Notes: generated by a model from the letters alone, not told the origin. Numbered from the stretch's first letter, positions 22,021 through 36,530 are shown. The stretch is DNA of 64,000 nt from Lates calcarifer (GCF_001640805.2 NC_066833.1:19492031-19556030); one strand, 5' to 3'. A program made the numbers and translations.

Positions 22021-25000
22021 TTTGTTACATCTTGAAGTTTGTGTGGAAAATATCCACAGCATATGCATCAAATGAATGCTTTACTCTGAATACATCAAAT
22101 GAGCAATTATCTATAATTTACCCAATAATACAAATAAGATAAACAACTTTGATTCATTTCATGCTTTGTGAGGTACCTGCAAGCTACTGTGGACTGTTCA
22201 CTTAGTGAGCATTTCATCAGTGTTTAATTGTTCTGTTTAGCTACTTGTCCCCTCTGTTTAATGTGTCTGTAGGATTCTAAAATCATAAATGTTTCTCCCA
22301 CTAAATGAGAACACCATAAAATATTTATTGTATTGATTCATTGCAGGTTTTTACTCTTTTCGCAAACATGCACTGCCATACATTCCCAAAGTTTCTGTCT
22401 CTTGTAGTATTTTATGATCTCAAGGGTTTAAAGCAAGCATTTCTGTCGCCAAACCTGTACATGGGCAACCTGGGAAGCTATTACAGCTCCACTTGGTTGT
22501 GCTTACTTTAGTCCACAAGATGGAGCTTTAGTTCTGCTCTTGTTGTGTGCTGTCTGTGGGGATAACGATCCCCCTTGGTTCCTGGAAGAATCTGCAACAA
22601 GGACGCATGTTGTTTTATTCACTTCGCTATATATACATGTGTGTAACTTGAAAACATATAAAAAAAAGCTCATAAGGTATTGACCTGTAGCCATGAAATA
22701 TATTTGTTTTTAATGGACATTGTAAATCTATGATAATCATAAGAAGTGTCATAAGTGATATGACACAGGTGTAGGTGCTTTGTTTTATTTTACAGCATAC
22801 AGCTCTCATGATTTATTTGTTTATTTGTTTATTATTATAAACCCTTGTGATATTTTAGCAAAGGGCTTATAGCAAATTCTATGCTTTTTTCATCACTAAT
22901 TCTGTTGATTTCTCGCTTTTCTTCAGGCTTGGAAGAAATAACATCCACAAAGCAAGGGATGCCATTGCACCTTCTGCAGTGTACAGGTAGAAAATTTTAC
23001 TCTTTTTTTTTTTTCTTAAACAGAACATGTTCTGCCAGGATCCACAGAAAAGAGAGAGGAGACACAGCCAAACAGGACTGTGATTTTTTTTGCCGTTCGT
23101 CGTATGTTTGTGTGTTAAATAAATACTTTGAGAATTAGTAAATGAATCTAATAAGAAGAATTTTGCATCCAGAAAATAACTTAGCTCATTCATTCAGTTT
23201 ATAATCTTATAACACTTAATTGTTTCACTGTCTTAATGTTTAAGTCTCTGCATTGCAGATCAGGCCCTAATTCAATTCAGTCTTGTTTTGTAACTCCAGA
23301 TAATTTCACCAAATAAGTTGAATAACGCCCCTATTTAAAAAGTCCACAGCCTTTATCATTTTTTTTTCCAGGTGACATGAAGGTGATACTGATTTGGCTC
23401 CCACTGGACATGACTTAATGTCTGACATAAAAAATAACTACATAATTTGTCTCAATCCAGAGGGCTGACTTGGCATGGGCAGCAGCAGTCCTAAATGTCA
23501 CCCTATAATGAGTTCTGGCCAAAGGTACACAGTTAGGACAGTGCCCGCTGGCACCTGGGATGCCCACTGGCTAGCTTTTTACCCCACAGCCATTTGGACA
23601 ACCCCAGTTTTCTTTGTGGACGCTGCCGTACACGATTTGCATCCGAACAAAAAGTTTTAGTATTGTGAAGTTTCATTTTACCCTGAAAACAGAAGACAAC
23701 AGAATACATTTAGTTTTATGGCGCTACAGAGCAAAAATAGTGAATAATATCTTGATAATACCATAGAAAAGAGTAAATAAAAACCTGCAGGTGTCCTTAG
23801 ATCACTCAAAACAGTATATAAAAAGAGATCAATCTTAATAAATTGGAGAAGAATAGATGGGAATAATCTACACTCTTACATGTTGTAACCGTCTATGACT
23901 CACCACTGCTAAACCATAAGTTTATGTAGATAATCCATTGATGACATGGACTGAAATTGTTGCCATAATCATGCAACACTTTGAACGATTCACCAACTTG
24001 CCATCTTCTGAAAATGAATGCAGGAAGACTTTCGGTTTTGAGGAACTTGACTTCTTTTGTTTGACTGTTATGAGACCTATTGGCAACACGCTGGGTTTAT
24101 TATCTTACAAAGGCACGGGAGATGAGGGAACATTGTATCTAAATTAACTTTTTCTATTTCCTGGTGAATGAAATCAATTCCATCCTTTTATGTTACTTTT
24201 CATCTGCCTTTTGTCTTGTTGCGGAATCTTTTCTCTTTCTCTCTCATTCATCTGTTTTGCCCTTTCCTTGATCTGATAGCATTAAACATATAATTAAGTC
24301 ATAAAGGAGGGGACTGATGAGTGTAGCAGATGGTAATTGCGTCCTACATTTGAATGAAATGATATGCATTGCTACAATTTACAGCCTTCGCCTCATATTT
24401 TATTCAGCAACCTTTTATCTCTTTTCCTGCAGAATTATTCTGCAATAAATTTAGACATCTTATCAATAGCTGGAGTGATAGTGGCAGAAACATGGAAGAA
24501 ATGAGCCTCTGCCGTTTTATGCTGTTTAAAATAATTTTCCATAATAAAGGAGCTATCAGAGCTGCTCTATCACTGTAGAGGGGTGGATATTCCTATTTCT
24601 AGTGAGTCTGCCCCTGGTTTGTGGACAAGCTGTCACTTTCCTGTTAGTCTGAAGAAATGTGAAAGGATAGAAGGAGATGATTTCAGTCAAGTTCAGCTGA
24701 GGTTTCTGAACCTTGCACAGGGAAATTAAACCAGTATAATAATGCTAAAAGCTAGCTGCAAGTTATTTTATGTGTTTTCTTCCTAAAATACTAGCTGCTT
24801 AAGGAGATAAATAAGTTGTATACTTTGTGAGGAAAATACTCAAAAACCTAGAAAACACTATAACCTTCATGATGATAGGATTTATTGCAGGCCTGGTGCA
24901 TCAGGCTGTATTAGTTTCAGCTAAATGTCCTTAATAGTGAGTGTTTTTAACTGTATGTGGGAGTGAAGAAGACAGTGTAGAGCTAGCTCCCTGTATTTCT

Positions 25001-25445
25001 CTTAGTCATAGAGACTTATAATTCAGTAGAAAACTTTGATGCCAAAATAGTTGAAGTTCAATTGATTGTGTTTGTCGCCCTAATACTTGTTCTGCTTCAG
25101 GCCCAGGTAGATTTTGTCCATGAAACAGCACATTAGACTAAGCATAGATGGACCACTTTGTCATACAACATTCAGATGGATCCCTCCTTCACAGGATCAT
25201 TTGTACCTACTTCCACATGAAAACTTTACTCCTGTAATACCAGTAAGCAGAACAGTTGAGTGGAGAAGTGCCAGAAGGAGCTTTTTGTTCCACTGACATG
25301 CTTTCCTCTCACCAGTCCCTGGTGAAGTGCTGGACTCCACTGATATTTGAGAACTGGTAGCTGGGGTGATATAGGTTTAATTCTCATGTTACCCCCGACC
25401 TGCCAAGTACAGGCGTTGGGTGCCAGCTGGAAGGCTTTCACGTGT

Positions 25446-25477
25446 TGGTGTGTGTGTGTGTGTGTGTGGGGGGGGGG
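25446..25477. repeat. (TG)n followed by G10
   Basis: A TG dinucleotide tract to 25467 is joined directly to ten G at 25468-25477. Confidence 0.95.
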
Positions 25478-28400
25478 TATAAGCAGGGGCAGAAAGAGAG
25501 GAGGGCAAGTATACAGTACATACACAAGTGTCTCTAGACCTTGAAGGTGCTACAGAAGTGCTTTCCACATCTAGACACCGCAGGCACTTAGCGTTTAGTC
25601 ATGATGCAGGTCCATTACCTTTAAGTACAAGTACTTATGTTTGGTCGCCTGTTTTTACAGCTCTTCCAGCTTGAAAGGAATCTACCCGGGGTGACCCAAC
25701 TCTATTTATTGATGCCTTCTGAGTTTCCACTTGCTGGTAATAGACTGGAAAACACAGATAATGTGTTTGATCGATCAACGTGAACAAATTTCATTTGTTG
25801 GGATCAATAACTGTTTACAGTTGACAGAGCCCAAAGAACTACATTTATTTGAGGTTTTTGATTGAAGCTGTCCTGGCAAGCCGGCAATGTGAGGCACTCC
25901 AGACTGGGCCTATGTGGCAGGCATGGACTCTTCTGTTCTATTATTGCCAGCAATCTGTATTTAAAACTAATATCAGTGTGTGCTGCGTGGCTTGGGGCAA
26001 AAGGCACCAAACCAATCTGATATACAGCATGTGTTTCTTTTCGGTTCCTTGTGATGGGAATTAGAATGTGAAAAATAACAATTCCCTTACATTTTTCACT
26101 GGTATCCATTTTTTCATTTGAGGGTGTAATGATTAGATTTTTTTTTCCAGCAGCATGATTTGTATTATGTTTTCACTGTGCTCAAAACATAATAGAAAAG
26201 TGATGTGGAACCAAAGGGAAAAAGAGGAAATTAACTGACGTGCAGAAGAAAGACGTTTCCATGGCTCAACCTTTTGCAGTTTTCTTCATGTTTCTGCTTT
26301 TCATGATCATGCTCTGTGGAACGCCCTGAAGACATGAGAGCCCTTGCTCTGTGTCATACAGTTCCAGGCCAGGCCGCTACCTTCTGCACACACAGACAAA
26401 ACAGCATGAGATGGGAAGTCCACATGGATAAACATTTACTATGGTAGGTGTTGCTTCAGGCAAGTGCTATTCAGGGGGAATTTACTGTGTATACCGGTGT
26501 TACGGCAATAACCTTCTTATGGAGGTGTGTTTGCAAAGCTTTTTACTCCACTGTAGTAAACAGGTTCATGTTGGGTCAGCATTAAAGGCTACATATGGAT
26601 GTATGGATAAGGATATTTGTTATATTTTACTAAAATGAATGATAAGTCTGGTTACATTCTATGCTTTTCTTACTGTCAACAAATGCCAAAAGCAACAATG
26701 AACTAATATTTTGAGTCAGTTACACATTTACATCCTCACCAACAGTGAATAGTCGTAGAGCTGGGGTAGACAGGTTAGGGAGGTCTGTATTAAGAGATAG
26801 ACTAAGACATGTTTTAGTCTTTTCTTGGGATTTGCTGGCAGCAAGAAAAATGAATTTAACTTAGATTTAGATATTTTATGTTTAAACCTACGATGGCATT
26901 TATTTTTAATTTTTGCCACTTTGAGGCAGCAGAAACAGTATATAAAACAAACAGTTGCCTATTTACACATCCAACAGACATTGGGCTCCATTCTGTTCAG
27001 TAGCTAGTTACTCAATGACAAACAGCATTAACATGGAAAATGTACACCAATTATTAATTGATCATATCTTATTGTACAGTTCACATAAGTTTAGTTTTTT
27101 TAACCCATAAAATTTTCCTTTACTGTGTAGCCTTTTTTCAGTTTTCCAACCCCAGTGCTGTAGACTAGAACTATAATGACCACTGTTAGTGTGGGTGCTG
27201 GTGAAGATGGCGCCTTTCTGCAGCCTGCTCTTACTGCAGGCTCTGTGTGTGACTGCTGTGTGGCTGTATTCGTAGGGAAGGGCATGGACTTGGATCGGAG
27301 GACAATGCATTAAGACTGCTGGTCCCTATGCCTTAGATTTGGCACAGGTTAGAGAGAGGCATGAGATGCATATTGTTTGTGTTCATTTGAATAAGGACAA
27401 ATGTCAGATTTCCATGGCTCCGGGCAGCTTACATGTTAGATGATCAACTCTTTTGGGCCCCTGGATGTGGGGTCATCAGTAGCGCTTCCAGGTCACTGTC
27501 ACTGCATGCCGGTTTGGGGCCATAATTGACCTTTTGACAGAGCGCAGGGAGACAGCCTTTCTCTCAGGGCAGGAATAATCACTTTAGATTTACTTGTGAC
27601 TGTGCTCCTGTTAGCTAATTAAAATGTTTGTTCTATTAAAAAATTAATTTTGATCTAAGAAATGTGTTTTATAGTTATATATTGATTTAAATCAGTTGTG
27701 GTTTAAAAATTATGAGTACCTTTTAACACTGCAACTGCTAAAATATTGATATAAATCATTGATGGATCATTGATTTTTTTCTGCATATAAAAATAGATTT
27801 GTTGTCTGAAATTAAATCTGTAATGCCATGATGAAAGCTTTAACCAATGTGACTAAACACATAACACAAGTGACTGCAGTGCATCTGTCATTTACGATGT
27901 TTTCCATGACTTAATTTGAGTCAGTCGTCATTTACTTTTACATGTTTAGTTAGCATTTCTATGTGAACAAATGAGTCAGTACTTCTCATTGCATACTGTA
28001 ATAGTGCCATCATTCCCTGTTGTTCTGGTGTGTGTGGCTGCAGAGAAAGGTTGAACACAGCCCGTATCCCATAAGCCCTTGAGCTCCCTCAGGCTTCTTT
28101 CCGGTCCAGGATCTCCAAAGAAGCGTGCGTTTACCCTTCACTGTGCTTGTTATTCCTTACAACATAGCACCTACGGCAATGTCTCCGTCTTCATAGCCCT
28201 TAACATTAACTTTCATTCACACCATGTGCTCTGCTTACATGGGATGCATAATTTTTATCCCCTGCTCATCTTACTCTTTTCTTGTACTTTTTAATTCTTC
28301 TTCTTCTATTCTTCATCCTTCTGCTTCTTCTTCCTCTAACTCATCTTTACCTCAACTATGACATGTACCACAGTGTACTTTCTTTGCTTCCTGAGCTTTA

Positions 28401-29504
28401 ACATATTGCTAAAAAAACATGACTCCCTTCACGTACTCAATGCTTGAAATGCTGGAGAGTCTTATGTATCAAATCCAGCTGCACGAGTGTGAGTGTAGAA
28501 AAATGCTTCCAGCATCTTTGCTGGGATCTTGAGAGTATTTACAAAAAAAGCAGCAAGAATGCCAAGGGCCAAGCCTTTGAGACCAGGGTATTACATTATT
28601 AATTAAAATACAAGTCGCCTTGTTGCCCATGGGTATACAATGTAACACACTTGATTGAATCAGGTAGTGGCAGCCTAGGCCTTTTGTATTTTGCGCTTGA
28701 AGGGACGAGAGAAATTTGAGCTCGGGTGTATTACTCTACACACAAAAACATGTTTTGAGAAACGGTTGTGAGCTGTCATTGAAAGCTATGGCAGATTTAA
28801 AATGCAGTTAAATCCCCATGCAGTAGCTGGACTTGATCCACCAACTAACTTTTTTGTCATATAGAGTTTAAATGTCTGTTAAAAATGCAAGATTACACTC
28901 TATTTCTGCTAATTTACTTCTACTAATTTATCTGCATCTGTTCCATTGACCACGCAAATATAAGATGAACAGCTCTAGTTAACCACCTGTGTGGCTATCT
29001 TATAGTCTGAATCAAGATACCAATGTCTTGAAAACAGTAATCGATCTTCATTTTGGCTACCACCCCTACATAGTGAATTAATTCTGCCAAATTCATAATG
29101 TTTGATAAGTTAATTACAGTCATTATAAACCTCTCTGCAACTTTTGTTACCAGTTTTTATGTCATTTTCACACCTCAGTGGGATGTAACGACCTGGCATG
29201 AAGGAGTCATACAGAAATATAAATGCAGTATTTTACAGACCCTCCCAGTTTTGCACAATATTTAGATACATTGAATAACTGAATGTGAAATACTGTACCT
29301 GTGCTTGTTTTTGCTGTCAACTAACATTCACAGTTTTTTTTTTTTTTTGAGTTTTTTGCGTAATGAACGCTACATAATTAGCTGTCAAATAAGGGCTGAA
29401 AAAAGTAAAGTTTGCACTGTTGCATTTGACATCTGACAGATTTCCTGATAACATTTGGTTTCAGTAATACGCCACATGAGCATGAGCCTCCTTTGTGAAG
29501 AGAA

Positions 29505-29725
29505 AACAGAAAATTTTCTATCATATAAAAAGTTGTTAAAAAGCCCATTACAATTTCCAAGTGCTCCAAGTGATGTCATCAAATTGTTTGATTTTTCTGA
29601 CAGTCCATCAAACATGTAAGGAAAACCCTCACAATTGAGAGGTTCGAAATTTCGAATTTTTGCTTGAAAAATGAAAAACTGATCATCAGAATGATTTGAG
29701 ATATTATTTATTTTTTTGGCTGTTT
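29505..29725 (+). repeat. Teleost repeat (TAATCGATTAAT-type), partial copy
   Basis: It contains CATTACAATTTCCAAGTGC, AAGTGATGTCATCAAATTG, AACCCTCACAATTGAGAG and TTTTTGCTTGAAAAATGA in the family's order. An exact 14-bp palindrome TTCGAAATTTCGAA (about 29643-29656) lies inside it. Confidence 0.6.
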
Positions 29726-32023
29726 TTGGATTTAGCCACCTTATCAAGCTTTTCTATTCTTGAAACCTTTTTCTTACAGTACTTTGTGTTACTCTGTAAC
29801 TTCAGCAGCAAACTATAAATTTCCATGTTAATTAAGTAATTTAGACTAATCGCCTAAAAGGCCAAGTGTGGCTAACTTTAGCACTGCTACCGCCAGTAGA
29901 TTTCTTCTTTGCAGGTTAACATCCACATGCCTGTGCTGAATGTGGTCATTCATTGCTCCAGTCGAGTGGTTATATGCCAGTTTATTCTGACACAGCCTAC
30001 GTACAGTAGCTGGTTTTATGAGATGTCATCTGTCCCACTCTCCACCTTGCTGGTTTACAATATTCAGGTATTAGCGCAAGGAGAAGGGGGCTAGTGGTGG
30101 GTGGCTGTGTAACATTTTAGATGCAACCAGCATTATACTGTAACAAAATATGGATAGTTAATTTAACTGACTAGTATTTCAGACTAGTGAGGTTAGCAAT
30201 GTTTAATAATTTAATCGACCAATGGCGCACATCACTAATTTTAACTGTTTAAGAAGAGTCAGTTGCGAAGATAACTTTTTAACCTTTGTACCTACTTAAC
30301 TACAGACTTCCTTCAGATTAGTTAATTCTTTTAGTCTTGTCCTTAATAACATCTTCTCTCCTCTTAGGCTACCACATGTCAGGGTGTTCTAATAGTTCTA
30401 GCAGTGTGATACCTTGATAATTGGAAGACAACTTCAGTCCTCTTTCATCGGCCAGTCCATAGGTACTGTTCTTAACATTCATGTGCCATTATAAGGCATG
30501 CCGACCAAGACAAAAGAGAGAATGCATACTATATGTATACCAGACTATATTTAAAATCCAGTATTCTTCTTCTCATTTGTGTCTGCCGTTATCCAACAGT
30601 ACATTGTGTCTTGAGGAGGGTGACTATTTATTTCATCCACACCTTATTGCCTATAGTTTGTCATAAAGTGAGGACAAAGTGTACGAATCTCTCTTTATCC
30701 TCATTAAGGGTCTGTTCTACAGAAGTGTGAATATGTAATCCTTTAATAAGCACCCTGACAGAATAAAGTTGGTCCCAGTTCTATTAGTGCTGGGGTGGGA
30801 GTGGTAATGGCACCCAGTACTGGACCAAAGGTAACTATAATGAGTGTTGGTGTGTGAGTATCTATGAGTTAGAGAGGGAGAGAGAAAAAGATTGTGTGTG
30901 TATAAGAACGAGAGAGAGTGAGACAGAGAGCGTACGAGTGAGTGAGCAAAATCCTATATGTGCTTGGCCTCAGCATCTGGGGTAAAACAGGAAGTGGAAA
31001 TTTTCAACTGTGCTCCTTCATTAATTTTCATTTCTCCTCTCCTCCTCTCCTCTCCTCTCCCTTGATTCCTACTGACCTCCAGTCTAGGTCTGTTAGATGT
31101 AGTCCAGGTCATAGCAGACAAACGAACGATGGAAATATCAAAGCCAGCCCAAGGCCTTTACATTCGGTTTTCTGCTCCAGGTAATCACAGTGTGTAGATC
31201 AGTGCAGTGCACAGCTGAGGCCTTGTCTTCTCCTTAGCCTGTCTTTTATTCCTGTGTCTTTTTTCATGGGGCTGAATTCACTGTCTCCATTCCTGTTGTC
31301 ACAAGCAAATCACAAGGTTAATTATGTCTTAATACAGTGTAGCTACTAATATCCAAAATGCCTAATGAGATTTCATTAATTGAAATAGTGTTGTCAGTAT
31401 AATGATAATGTATATGATCTGAATGGAGAAGCTGAGAGCTTTGGAATGATGGCACTGTCTATCCATTAGACATAGACCTGGATCCATCCGGAAACAAAGT
31501 GTCTGTCAGTAAAGCAGGCCAATTGTGTGAGATCATGGCTGACTGTTCGGCGTGCGATGTTCTGAAGTGTATCGAGAGGCACAGCTGAGTGAGTCGAATA
31601 GTCTGTGGTCTATTGATAACTCGCGCCTGTTTTAAAATCCTGGCACAACAATGCAACTAGGGCCTTGTGTGCTCCACTGAGCAACAATACCTTGTCTCAC
31701 TGGCAGCTTCAGCGTAACGATGACAAACAACAATAAAGGAGCTCTTTTTTTCCATGGGCCTCTCATTCCTGGCACCTTTTGATAAGAATATTTATATATA
31801 AAGTTTTTCCAGAGATATACTCTGGGTATTTGTTGGATATAATGATTTTTTTAGTGTTAGTTTTAGTGTTGTTGTTTAGATAAACAAAAGCACCTTGTGG
31901 AGGAAGATCAATGCTGACAGCTGCTAAAAGGAAGATACAAAGGCTCACTTTGCAGAGGGTGACCTATCTTTAATTTTTATCTCCTCTTTTCTGCTTTCAC
32001 TACTGCTATCTACCCACCTTAGT

Positions 32024-32024
<1 letters not shown>

Positions 32025-32056
<32 letters not shown>
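32025..32056. repeat. (CA)16 microsatellite
   Basis: Uninterrupted CA dinucleotides over 32 bases. Confidence 0.96.
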
Positions 32057-32058
<2 letters not shown>

Positions 32059-32329
32059 CTTACACATCGGCGGTCTTCATTTCTCCTGCCTCGTCCCTCT
32101 CCCTGTCTGTCTCAGTGTGTGTATAGAGCTGGTTGGCTGGGCCAGTAGCTGGGAGGTATGGTGGAGTGTAAGCAGTGTTGATGTGGATGGCCCCTGGTCA
32201 GAGGCCAGGGCCTGGCTGTTAAAACGCAGCCTCTTTTGTGCGTCAGAGCCAGCATTGCCAGTCCTATTCCACCCCTGTCGCTAGGGGGTGGGGAGGCATT
32301 TACCCACCACATGCATTCATTCCATTGGC

Positions 32330-32610
32330 ATTGCTTGATGCAGGGCTAAATGGCATTGTTACAACGCGCCTCTGAGAAGTGTTGACAGGTCCATATGCTA
32401 ATTTTAATGAATACAAGGGAGCTGTGGTTTTATTCACCTCAACTCAGCTGCACAATCCTATCTCCACCTAGACTAGCTAATATAATTGCTGCAAACTCAA
32501 ATGAGCTCATTAGGAAATGTATTGAATTTACACATTATTTCCAGTAGTTAAGCTGAGTTATTTTCCCTAAGGACTCAATTACATACTCATTTGTGACTCA
32601 GGTAAATGGC
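32330..32610. promoter_or_regulatory. Candidate conserved non-coding element
   Basis: Unique sequence with GTTGACAGGTCCATATGC, CTAATTTTAATGAAT, an E-box-like CAGCTG, and AAATGAGCTCATTAGG. There is no repeat and no coding signal. Motif density alone suggests an enhancer. Confidence 0.25.
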
Positions 32611-34869
32611 TTTCTGTGTGTGACTTTTTCAACTGCAAAATTGTAGTCACTGAATAATTTGTAAGAAAGCTGTTGTACAAGCACATCTATTGACATTCAT
32701 TTGTGTGAGGATTTCAAAATGGGGGAAAAAAAACTGCAGACAAGATTACTACTTGCTTTTGTTCTTCTATTCACTTCATTTGATTAACTCATAACATTTT
32801 ATTCACTTGTGAATTATTTGAACGTGCACTCATTTGTCTTCAGTGGGTTTCCTTGTAATGTTTTTGTTCACAACAGCCTTGTTGTCTTTCTGACACATGT
32901 AATTTCATCAGTGAGTGTGTAGTTGAACTTTATCTAGTCAAATGTGTGAGTGCAAGTCCTTTTTCACAATGGAAGAAGGACAGAACGCATCTAAAAAAGA
33001 CCTGGTGAGTCAGGGTTCAGTATCAGGGATTATGCCAGCCTACTGCACTCTGAAATGAAAGTGAACATTCATCGAGTGACTCACTTCTTGAACCATGTCC
33101 TCCCTGAGCCACAATGAAGAGATTGTTGGAGGAGCGGACATGGTGTGGAAACTATGTGACAAAGAGGAGGGCCCAAAATTCAAATTGCTCGTCAAATTGC
33201 TGTTTGTTCTGTGTGAAAATGGCCTGACTCGCTGGAAAACAACAAAGAATTTTGGATGGGTAAGCATAAGGGTTTCCACAGAGCTTTGTATTGGCTTGTG
33301 CTGGATGAACTAAAGTGACTCTGGCTTTTGGCAGAGTTCCCAGGAGCACACTGAAGACAGTTTCAGGCAGTTGTAGCGGACTTCAGTGATCGAAATGTGC
33401 TACTGAAGTCTGGTATGCATGAAATAATGTTCCATAACTTAGCTGTGATCTCTTCATGATTGGAAGAGTGGTGCACTGCAGGGAAACAACTGGGCTAGCC
33501 ACACTAAGGGTCTCTTCTCCTTTACTGGATTGTACATTTTGGAGAGTGACAGAGGAGATTTTGGAGAGGATGACTTGTCATAAAGGTCATTCTCCAGATT
33601 CATACTCACAAGCACATGGCTTACTCTTTACTCTGCTGAGCCAGCAAGCTGTCCAGGGTATATAAAATTTTGTTTGGTGTCGGTCTGTGCACCTTTGTAT
33701 TGTGATGGTATTGCGGTCTGTGCAGTGAGTGCTGGCTGTCCTCACCCATAGAGTGGCCATAAGGGGAGTGGGACTGGGCCTAGTGCTGCCCTGGCCCTGC
33801 AAGCCCTGGTCCAAACACATCCTCTGCACTCAGCTGTAAATATCACCAACAGCTGGTGGCACACGAGTTAGTCGTGCTTAACAAATTACTGGCCTACATG
33901 TGGAGGGGCAGTGGGCTTTACTTGACTACTCGCCAAAAAAGTGGACGTACAAATACAGTCTGAAGTAATTTGGTTTATGGAGTTAGGTTTTAAAAAAATA
34001 ATTCAAGTACATCCATTCCGTGAGGCAGGGAAAGAGAAATTTTATTAAGTAAAAAGATAGCTGAAAGATAGCTGGGCACTGTTGTCCCACATGGTAGATA
34101 AACCACACAGCAGTGATCTCTATTTGAAGACACATTCCAGTTAAAAACAAGAGAAGGTCAAACTTTTTGGAAACACAAACCTGTTTGATCCCACCCATCT
34201 CGGCTCCTACTCCTCGTAGACACAGAGCTCTGTTTAGCGAGATAGGAATTATCAAAGTCACCTTTGAGCTCAGTAGCCTGTCTAGTGCTCATGGTATCAC
34301 ACATAATGACATTCAGTGTAGCCCAGATCACATTTATGATAGCATATTTGATACAGCTGTACACCAGCAAAGAATAACGCAGCCTAAAAGAATAACCCCC
34401 TTTTTTCAGTTTAAACACAATCCATTTTCCAGTGTAAATCACTTGTCACTCTATTGCAAATGTAACTGCTCTGATCTGAAAGAGAGAGGTGGGGAGAGAG
34501 AAAGAGAGAGAGTAAAGATTATCTTTTGGGCCATTTCACTGGCACCGTTGCGTGACAGAGACTGACAGCTCTTTCAGATGACTGACAGGTGTCCTTTGAA
34601 ATGCCGGTGAAGCAGCTTCTGTTCAGACTGTTGAAATGCATATTTGGAGCTCTTATCATAAAGGCATGGATGGCCCAGATAGGTGCCGTTAACATTGCAA
34701 ATGGCTCCAGAATTATTCATTGTCAGTGCTGCGGGAAAGAATGGGGGGGTGAAGTTTGATTATTCTGCTCACACAATGGCAGGGTGCTTAATGATTCCTC
34801 TCCACCTTGGCAGCGGCATGTGCCGACTTCAGGCGCTAGCGGCGGGTGACACAGGTCTGGCCAAGTGTT

Positions 34870-35110
34870 AGAGCAAGATCATACGTCCGGGCCCCATTTT
34901 AATTTCTAATACATTAATCTTTTCCTCACAGATCCTCCATGAATATTCCAGGGCTCCTTGTTTGTCGGGAAGGCTGTCTCGCTTTCATCTATTCAGGTGG
35001 TTTCATTCACTGTGAAAGCCAGCTAAATGGACCCGATCAGTCAATGACAACCGGGATACAATAGAGCCCAGTAACACGTCCCTTTTCTCCTTTCAGCCTT
35101 CTGATAGACA
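34870..35110. promoter_or_regulatory. Candidate conserved non-coding element
   Basis: Unique, balanced-composition sequence (CATGAATATTCCAGGGC, ATTCAGGTGGTTTCATTCAC, CCAGCTAAATGGACC, TCAATGACAACCGGGATAC) between AT-rich flanks. It has no open frame and no recognised repeat. It looks more constrained than its surroundings, but this is a visual judgement. Confidence 0.25.
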
Positions 35111-36435
35111 ACCCTGACACCTGCTCTCAGGGGAGACCCTCCGCCAAGTCAGTGCGCTGTTCCTTGAGAGACTTCCCTTACTTTATCAGCCCATAAAGGA
35201 TTGTCACAGGTGACTATATCAGCTGAGGTATGGAGCTGCTCCCTCTGACCTGCCACGGTGCTGTGCGGTCAAGGCACCACGCGCCGCATCACAAGCGGAT
35301 TAAGGTGGCTTAAACACTGTCATACAAGCAGACTCAGTGCTTCACACTTTCTAAAAATGTTAAGCCTTTGTTCTCCTCCATTAATTAGCATTGTCTTAAG
35401 TTCATTAGACCACTGCTCATGTTGTTACTAATGAGGCAACGTAGACCACCTACATCAGCCATAGCTTTGTAGAACCTGACCTGACAATGGCTCCTGTGCT
35501 TTTCTGTCTATAGTGTAATGACATACACACAGAGGGATGCAAGAATGCTGATACAGCCCCGAGTGAGGCTCACACTCATTAATGGTTAAATTTTTAAATG
35601 TAATGCTCATTAGATATTAAAAACATAAAATTGATGGATATGTTGAGGTGGACAACACAAAATGCCCCCTAGCATTAATATGTTAAAAGATGATGTGTTG
35701 ATTTATAATGGGGACCAGTTTTTTTTTTTCCTCCATTTATAGCTGAGGTTGACTGTGGGAGAATGGCTCCAAGAGTCGTGTAAAAGTTTGTTCTCTTCTT
35801 TTCTAAGGCACGGTGAGCTTGTGCTTGATCCAAATGAGCCTATCAGTCAAACCTCCCTTTTCCACAGCTAAATGAGACTCACAGGGGCCTGTATTCTAGA
35901 GCGGCGCCACATAGTACTATAACTCAACACAGAGAACACCTTAACAGTGGAAACTTAAATGTACATTGGCATATATGGATATTAGAGGTGTCAAGCTCAG
36001 TGATGTAGATTGGGTGCCATTCATAATTATGATATCTGATTTCGGCTCAAAAGGGACGCTCTAGAGAGAAAGCCGGGGGAGAGCACCAATATTTTAATGG
36101 AGAGGAGACAGCCTTCTCCCTCAAGGAACATCTTCACTGACACTGGCTGCTGGAAAATTGGGATTTATATTTCCTGTTTTCTATTAATATGGAGATGAAT
36201 ACAGGTGTTCTTGTGTCGTAAAATTAGTTTAGCTCCTGCAAATTGCAATTACATGTGTTGAGGAGAGAAAAGTGATGTCTGGATTTTCATAGGCAAGAGA
36301 AAATGTGAGAAAATTAGGAAAAAATATCGAGATTTAAAATGAACATAATAACATGCAATTCTATCCTCTCCAACTCCGTCAGCACAGTGTGGCAGATGTA
36401 CCTATTTGTTCTGGTGGTGGGTTAACAGACTAGGA

Positions 36436-36444
36436 CCCCCCCCC

Positions 36445-36476
<32 letters not shown>

Positions 36477-36530
36477 GCTTTTCATGCAAGTGAAGGAAAA
36501 AAAAAGAAAAGAAAAGAAAAGAAGAAAAGC
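36436..36530. repeat. C17-T24 homopolymer junction and adjoining purine tract
   Basis: Seventeen C (36436-36452) run directly into twenty-four T (36453-36476). About 15 bases on, a nearly pure purine stretch (AAAGAAAAGAAAAG type) runs to about 36530. Such runs are prone to sequencing and assembly length errors. Confidence 0.95.

Larger units (their letters stand above)
20931..29504. other. Gene desert, left part
   Basis: No supported gene. It holds the TG/G tract at 25446-25477 and a TAAT-rich enhancer-like block at 21540-22020. Short frames (60-104 codons) occur on both strands at the density expected by chance, and none shows a domain or flanking splice sites that would support it. Confidence 0.5.
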
